Source of the DNA: JBEKTW01 sp963727845
GTDB taxonomy: Bacteria; Bacteroidota; Ignavibacteria; UBA10030; SZUA-254
DNA: 64,000 bases
Assembly (NCBI GenBank): GCA_963727845.1
Contig: CAVSHI010000006.1
Location: 248,001-312,000 of the forward strand
Reading direction: 5' to 3'
Below the pieces are notes generated by a model that was not told where the DNA came from, ran no database searches, and saw nothing but the letters and a program-made list of their open reading frames with translations. Both the position numbers and the translations under genes were made by a program. This document shows, in pieces, positions 60,907 to 64,000 of the stretch. How positions within the stretch are numbered: position 1 is the first letter of the stretch; each line of letters opens with the position of its first letter.

Positions 60907-62370
60907 TTATTCAGTCGACTGCACCACGGAGAACGGCCAATCGCCATTCCGGACTGCCCGAAATACATAAATAATAAGTCCGGCCACAATAATGACCGCG
61001 GCGTAGCGGATCTCCTTCAGAAAATTTTCCCGCATGATCAATACGTAGAGAAATCCGAGGAAGGCCACCGCAGCCGGTAGAGGATAGAGCCACATGCGGA
61101 AAGGACGCGGCATCTCCGGCCGGCGAATGCGGAGGACAATGATCCCGACCGTCTGCGCGAGGAATTGTACGATGATGCGAATGACGACCAGCGCCGCAAT
61201 GACGTCCGAGAGGCGGAGGGAGCAAAAGAGAATTGCCACGAATCCCAGCGCAAGCAACGAAACATTCGGGAAGCGATGTTTGGGGTGGAGGTTTGAAAAT
61301 ACCTTGAAATAGTCTCTCTCCAGAGCGGCTGCATAGGGCACGCGTGAATAGCCCAGGAGTAGCGAAAAAACCGACGCAAATGCCGTCCACATGATGAGCA
61401 CCGTTGCAAGCAGCCCTGCCCAATTTCCGTAGATCCTCTGCATAAACACCGAAACGATGTACCGCCGCGCGTCGGAACCCGCGGTCTCGCCCAATTCCTG
61501 CCAGGGGATCACGCCGAGAATACTGACATTCATTGTGAGATAGATGACCGCGACAAACAGAATCGAGAAAAGAATCGCACGCGGGATAACGCGACCGGGG
61601 TTTTTAACCTCGCCGCCGATGAAACACACATTATAGTATCCCCAATAATCATAAATCGCGACAATCATTCCGGCTCCCATCCCGTTGAAGAAATTCGTCG
61701 AGAGTGTGAACGCATTTGGAGGGAAGCTGAAGGCCCGCACGCTGTTGAAATGCGTGATTCCCGCGATGATGATCCAGCCTATCGTCAGCATGACGCCTAC
61801 CCACAGGAAGCGGGAAATACGTGCGATGACGGTGATGTTGCGATAGAGCAGAAACACTGCCGCCAGGCATGCGGTCATGGCGACGAACGTGCCGGTGGTT
61901 ATAAGCGCGCTTGCCTCCACCGTGCCGAGAAACGGGATCGCGAAATGGAAATCCTGTTGCAGCAACATTTTCCCGAGGGACGGCAGGAGGTAGCCGGCAT
62001 ACTGCGAGAGGCCGATGCAACCCGATGCAATCGAGAGGGGAGCGCTGAACGACAGTTGCCAGACGTACAGGAAAGCCATCAGCTTGCCGAGCCCGGCCGG
62101 GTTGTAGATTTCCTTGAGATAACGGTATGACCCTCCCGAACCCGGCAAGGCCGCACCAAGTTCTGCCCATACAAGTCCGTCACACGCGACGAGCACGGCG
62201 CCGAAGATCCATCCGAGAATTGCCTGCGGACCTCCCATCGCGGCGACGATCAAGGGAATAGTAATAAACGGACCGACGCCGATCATGTCGATCATGTTCA
62301 GAGAGGTCGCGGCCGCAAGGCCGACCCCTCGAATGAGTTCCGGGCGGTTGTTTGGTGCCGGGGGTGACAC
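60907..62370 (-). CDS. APC-superfamily amino-acid permease
   Basis: 487 residues starting at GTG directly after the stop of the preceding gene (TGA-GTG). Twelve to thirteen membrane segments are visible. The first has NMIDMIGVGPFITIPLIVAAMGGP, the family's TM1 loop. LVWAELGAALPGSGGSYRYLKEIYNP matches the TM2-3 region of basic/neutral amino-acid exchangers. Substrate unknown. It is convergent to the catabolic cluster, so a link to it is only positional. Confidence 0.9.
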   Translation of the reverse strand: MSPPAPNNRPELIRGVGLAAATSLNMIDMIGVGPFITIPLIVAAMGGPQAILGWIFGAVLVACDGLVWAELGAALPGSGGSYRYLKEIYNPAGLGKLMAFLYVWQLSFSAPLSIASGCIGLSQYAGYLLPSLGKMLLQQDFHFAIPFLGTVEASALITTGTFVAMTACLAAVFLLYRNITVIARISRFLWVGVMLTIGWIIIAGITHFNSVRAFSFPPNAFTLSTNFFNGMGAGMIVAIYDYWGYYNVCFIGGEVKNPGRVIPRAILFSILFVAVIYLTMNVSILGVIPWQELGETAGSDARRYIVSVFMQRIYGNWAGLLATVLIMWTAFASVFSLLLGYSRVPYAAALERDYFKVFSNLHPKHRFPNVSLLALGFVAILFCSLRLSDVIAALVVIRIIVQFLAQTVGIIVLRIRRPEMPRPFRMWLYPLPAAVAFLGFLYVLIMRENFLKEIRYAAVIIVAGLIIYVFRAVRNGDWPFSVVQSTE

Positions 62371-64000
62371 TCAGCGGTTCTTCTGGGAGATCAGATTAAA
62401 CAGCAGCTTCACGGCTCCGTCGTTGAGGATGCGCAGCTGCCGGTACAGCACAAGCGATGTGTAGGTATAGGTCCCCTTGCCGTATCGTGCCCAGAGGAGT
62501 GATGTCGGCGGCTGGCGCTCGTCCTCATCGCTCATCGCCAGCAGGCGGACGTATCTCGCGGAAGTCTTGAGCGTGTCGTCGCTTGGCAGGTAAATGCTTC
62601 GTTCCTGCACCCAGCCGTTCCAATCCCGGGGCAGGATCACGTTCGGCGTCGTGAGCAGGGGATGGTCGGGCACGAGCGGAACCACGGCAGCGTCTTCTTC
62701 CGTCACGCGTTCACTCGTGAGCGTGATGGGGTACGGTGAGAAACCCTTCCCATTCCAGTCGTTTGATTTGTGATAGAAACAGACGAGGTTGCCGCCGCCA
62801 AAAGAGTATTCGAGTAACCGGTTTGCATACTTGACTGCATCGCTCCGGAATTCAAACGTCCGGAGGTCGAGCAGGATCGTCGAGTACTTTCCTAAATCCC
62901 CGGAGGCTAATGCGCTCGAGTCGATGCGGCGGTAGTTGATGTGGAATGATTGGAGCAATTCCTCCAGTGAATTATCATACGTGGCGACAATCCCCACCAC
63001 GATATCGGGTTCGAATTTCGCGTTCACTGGTTCGAAAGTCACAACGGCGCTCGCCGGAATCGAGTGGTTCCCCGGAGCGTAGTTGCTTTCTTCCACTTCA
63101 AAATGCAGGGTCTTTTCGGTGTTTATTTCATCCCAGCCAATCGCCAGTTGCACGGTATCAGAATATTTCTGTTGGTCAAGGTCGACGCTTTTTGAAAAAA
63201 GGCTGCGGCTGTCCCTTCCGACATGAACTGTCAGGTTCGCATCGACGGTCCCCGGCGTGTTTTTGATAAGGTTGACGACGAATGTCCGGCTGATTTCTTT
63301 GTTGGTCGATTCACCGGGAAGTTCCGACGGTACGAATCCCGGGGACACCACAATCTTCACGGGTGCAGCAGCCTCGAGAGCTGCGCTTGTAACCTGAACC
63401 CGAGTCCTCATTGACGGTGTGATCCCCGAAAAGAGGTCATGGTTATCGAAAGGATATTGACGGTCACTCTCAACGAGGTAGTATCTGTGGCGCCGGAAGA
63501 AATCCGGGATTCCTTCGAGGGTGATTCGCTCCAACCCTTGTGATCGGTGCTTGTGGAGAGCCGTAATTGCGATTTGGTCGATGGATGTGCCGGTACTGTC
63601 ATGCTGGCGCGTATCGAGTTCGACGAGCTGCCTGCTTTTTGCCGTTGAGTCCACTCTGAACAATCGGAAAAAGAGCTTCTTTACCTGCCACGTTGTAACC
63701 CCGCCGTGCAATTGTTCCGGATGGAACCTAGGGTCGGCTGCTTTCGAGAACGCCTCATAAGCCGTAATGCCGACCGCTTGATGGTTGCCGTGCTGGCGGT
63801 TCGGTTTCACGGTAACGGTGTCGTGGTTTGTGATGATAACATCCGGTTTGAGAGCCCGGATGAAGTACACAAGTCGCGCGAGGACACTGTCTTTGCCGCC
63901 CCACTTAATGAACGTCTCCTTCGCCGTTTTTGAAAATCCAAAATCGGGGAAGCCGAGGAAGTAGGCTTCCGTGCCGAGAATCTTAGCCGCTTCGAGCGTT
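62371..64000 (-). CDS. PIG-L family deacetylase, C-terminal ~540 residues (cut by window edge)
   Basis: The frame is open to the right edge; the N-terminal HPDD zinc motif lies outside. Visible are FLGFPDFGFSKTAKETFIKWGGKDSVLARLVYFIRALKPDVIITNH and RQHGNHQAVGITAYEAF (later zinc ligand and catalytic region of GlcNAc-deacetylase-like enzymes). A long beta-sandwich part follows (~150-330), then a ThuA/glutamine-amidotransferase-like segment (TILLDLRTFEFRSDAV, PDHPLLTTPN). Such multidomain exported deacetylases act on amino-sugar conjugates. The substrate is unknown. Confidence 0.8.
   Translation of the reverse strand, partial: TLEAAKILGTEAYFLGFPDFGFSKTAKETFIKWGGKDSVLARLVYFIRALKPDVIITNHDTVTVKPNRQHGNHQAVGITAYEAFSKAADPRFHPEQLHGGVTTWQVKKLFFRLFRVDSTAKSRQLVELDTRQHDSTGTSIDQIAITALHKHRSQGLERITLEGIPDFFRRHRYYLVESDRQYPFDNHDLFSGITPSMRTRVQVTSAALEAAAPVKIVVSPGFVPSELPGESTNKEISRTFVVNLIKNTPGTVDANLTVHVGRDSRSLFSKSVDLDQQKYSDTVQLAIGWDEINTEKTLHFEVEESNYAPGNHSIPASAVVTFEPVNAKFEPDIVVGIVATYDNSLEELLQSFHINYRRIDSSALASGDLGKYSTILLDLRTFEFRSDAVKYANRLLEYSFGGGNLVCFYHKSNDWNGKGFSPYPITLTSERVTEEDAAVVPLVPDHPLLTTPNVILPRDWNGWVQERSIYLPSDDTLKTSARYVRLLAMSDEDERQPPTSLLWARYGKGTYTYTSLVLYRQLRILNDGAVKLLFNLISQKNR

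Overview
The window comes from a bacterium of the FCB (Bacteroidota/Chlorobiota/Ignavibacteriota-like) group. Three secreted proteins end in a C-terminal sorting domain of the YPNPFNP type used by the type IX secretion system, and the metabolic half resembles environmental Ignavibacteria-type genomes. This assignment is inference; no rRNA gene is present. Both edges cut genes: a response-regulator receiver at the left and a PIG-L-type deacetylase at the right.

The left half is dominated by a ~35.2-kb integrative element (2253-37499). It is bounded by a perfect 57-bp direct repeat that is the 3' part of tRNA-Leu(CAG). The intact tRNA (37445-37528, minus strand) lies at the right end beside a tyrosine integrase and an excisionase. 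Pairs of 11-bp-phased GGTAAGATTT-like sites flank both ends. In order the element carries: surface and lipoproteins; a MauE/MauD-like disulfide module with a Cys-rich exported peptide, its mauE split by a 1158-bp IS4-type insertion; an XRE regulator; a primase-helicase interrupted by an in-frame TGA and followed by iteron-like repeats; two sorting-domain surface proteins; a minus-strand phage-type DNA-metabolism operon (RadC, clamp-like protein, DUF932, WGR, ATP-dependent ligase, Gam); a bacterioferritin; a defence island (TIR, membrane protein, ThsB-type TIR, two unknowns, a type IIG restriction-modification enzyme coupled to a HEPN protein); a radical-SAM protein; a structured RNA candidate; and a replication-type ATPase. 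No capsid, portal, terminase, tail or conjugation gene was seen, so it looks like a satellite or plasmid-like integrative island rather than a complete prophage or ICE.

The right half (38-62 kb) is chromosomal. After a ParB-like gene and a DUF2911 gene, a plus-strand cluster of about 20 kb encodes anaerobic purine/amide catabolism: a three-subunit molybdenum hydroxylase (xanthine dehydrogenase type), YgeY-type hydrolase, dihydropyrimidine dehydrogenase-like flavoprotein, SsnA-type aminohydrolase, a PLP enzyme, a PduS-like Fe-S flavoprotein, a PduT-like microcompartment shell protein, two carbamoyltransferases, carbamate kinase and threonine synthase. The likely logic is oxidation and opening of a purine-derived ring, release of carbamoyl groups and ATP recovery through carbamate kinase. 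A minus-strand amino-acid permease and PIG-L deacetylase follow.

Spaces between the catabolic genes are filled with short-period low-complexity repeats, tandem repeats and relics of small genes (four-helix-bundle and GxxExxY proteins, a twice-frameshifted DUF262 gene). Two such repeats have also landed in frame inside enzymes: a 9-bp repeat in the PduS-like protein and a palindrome in threonine synthase.
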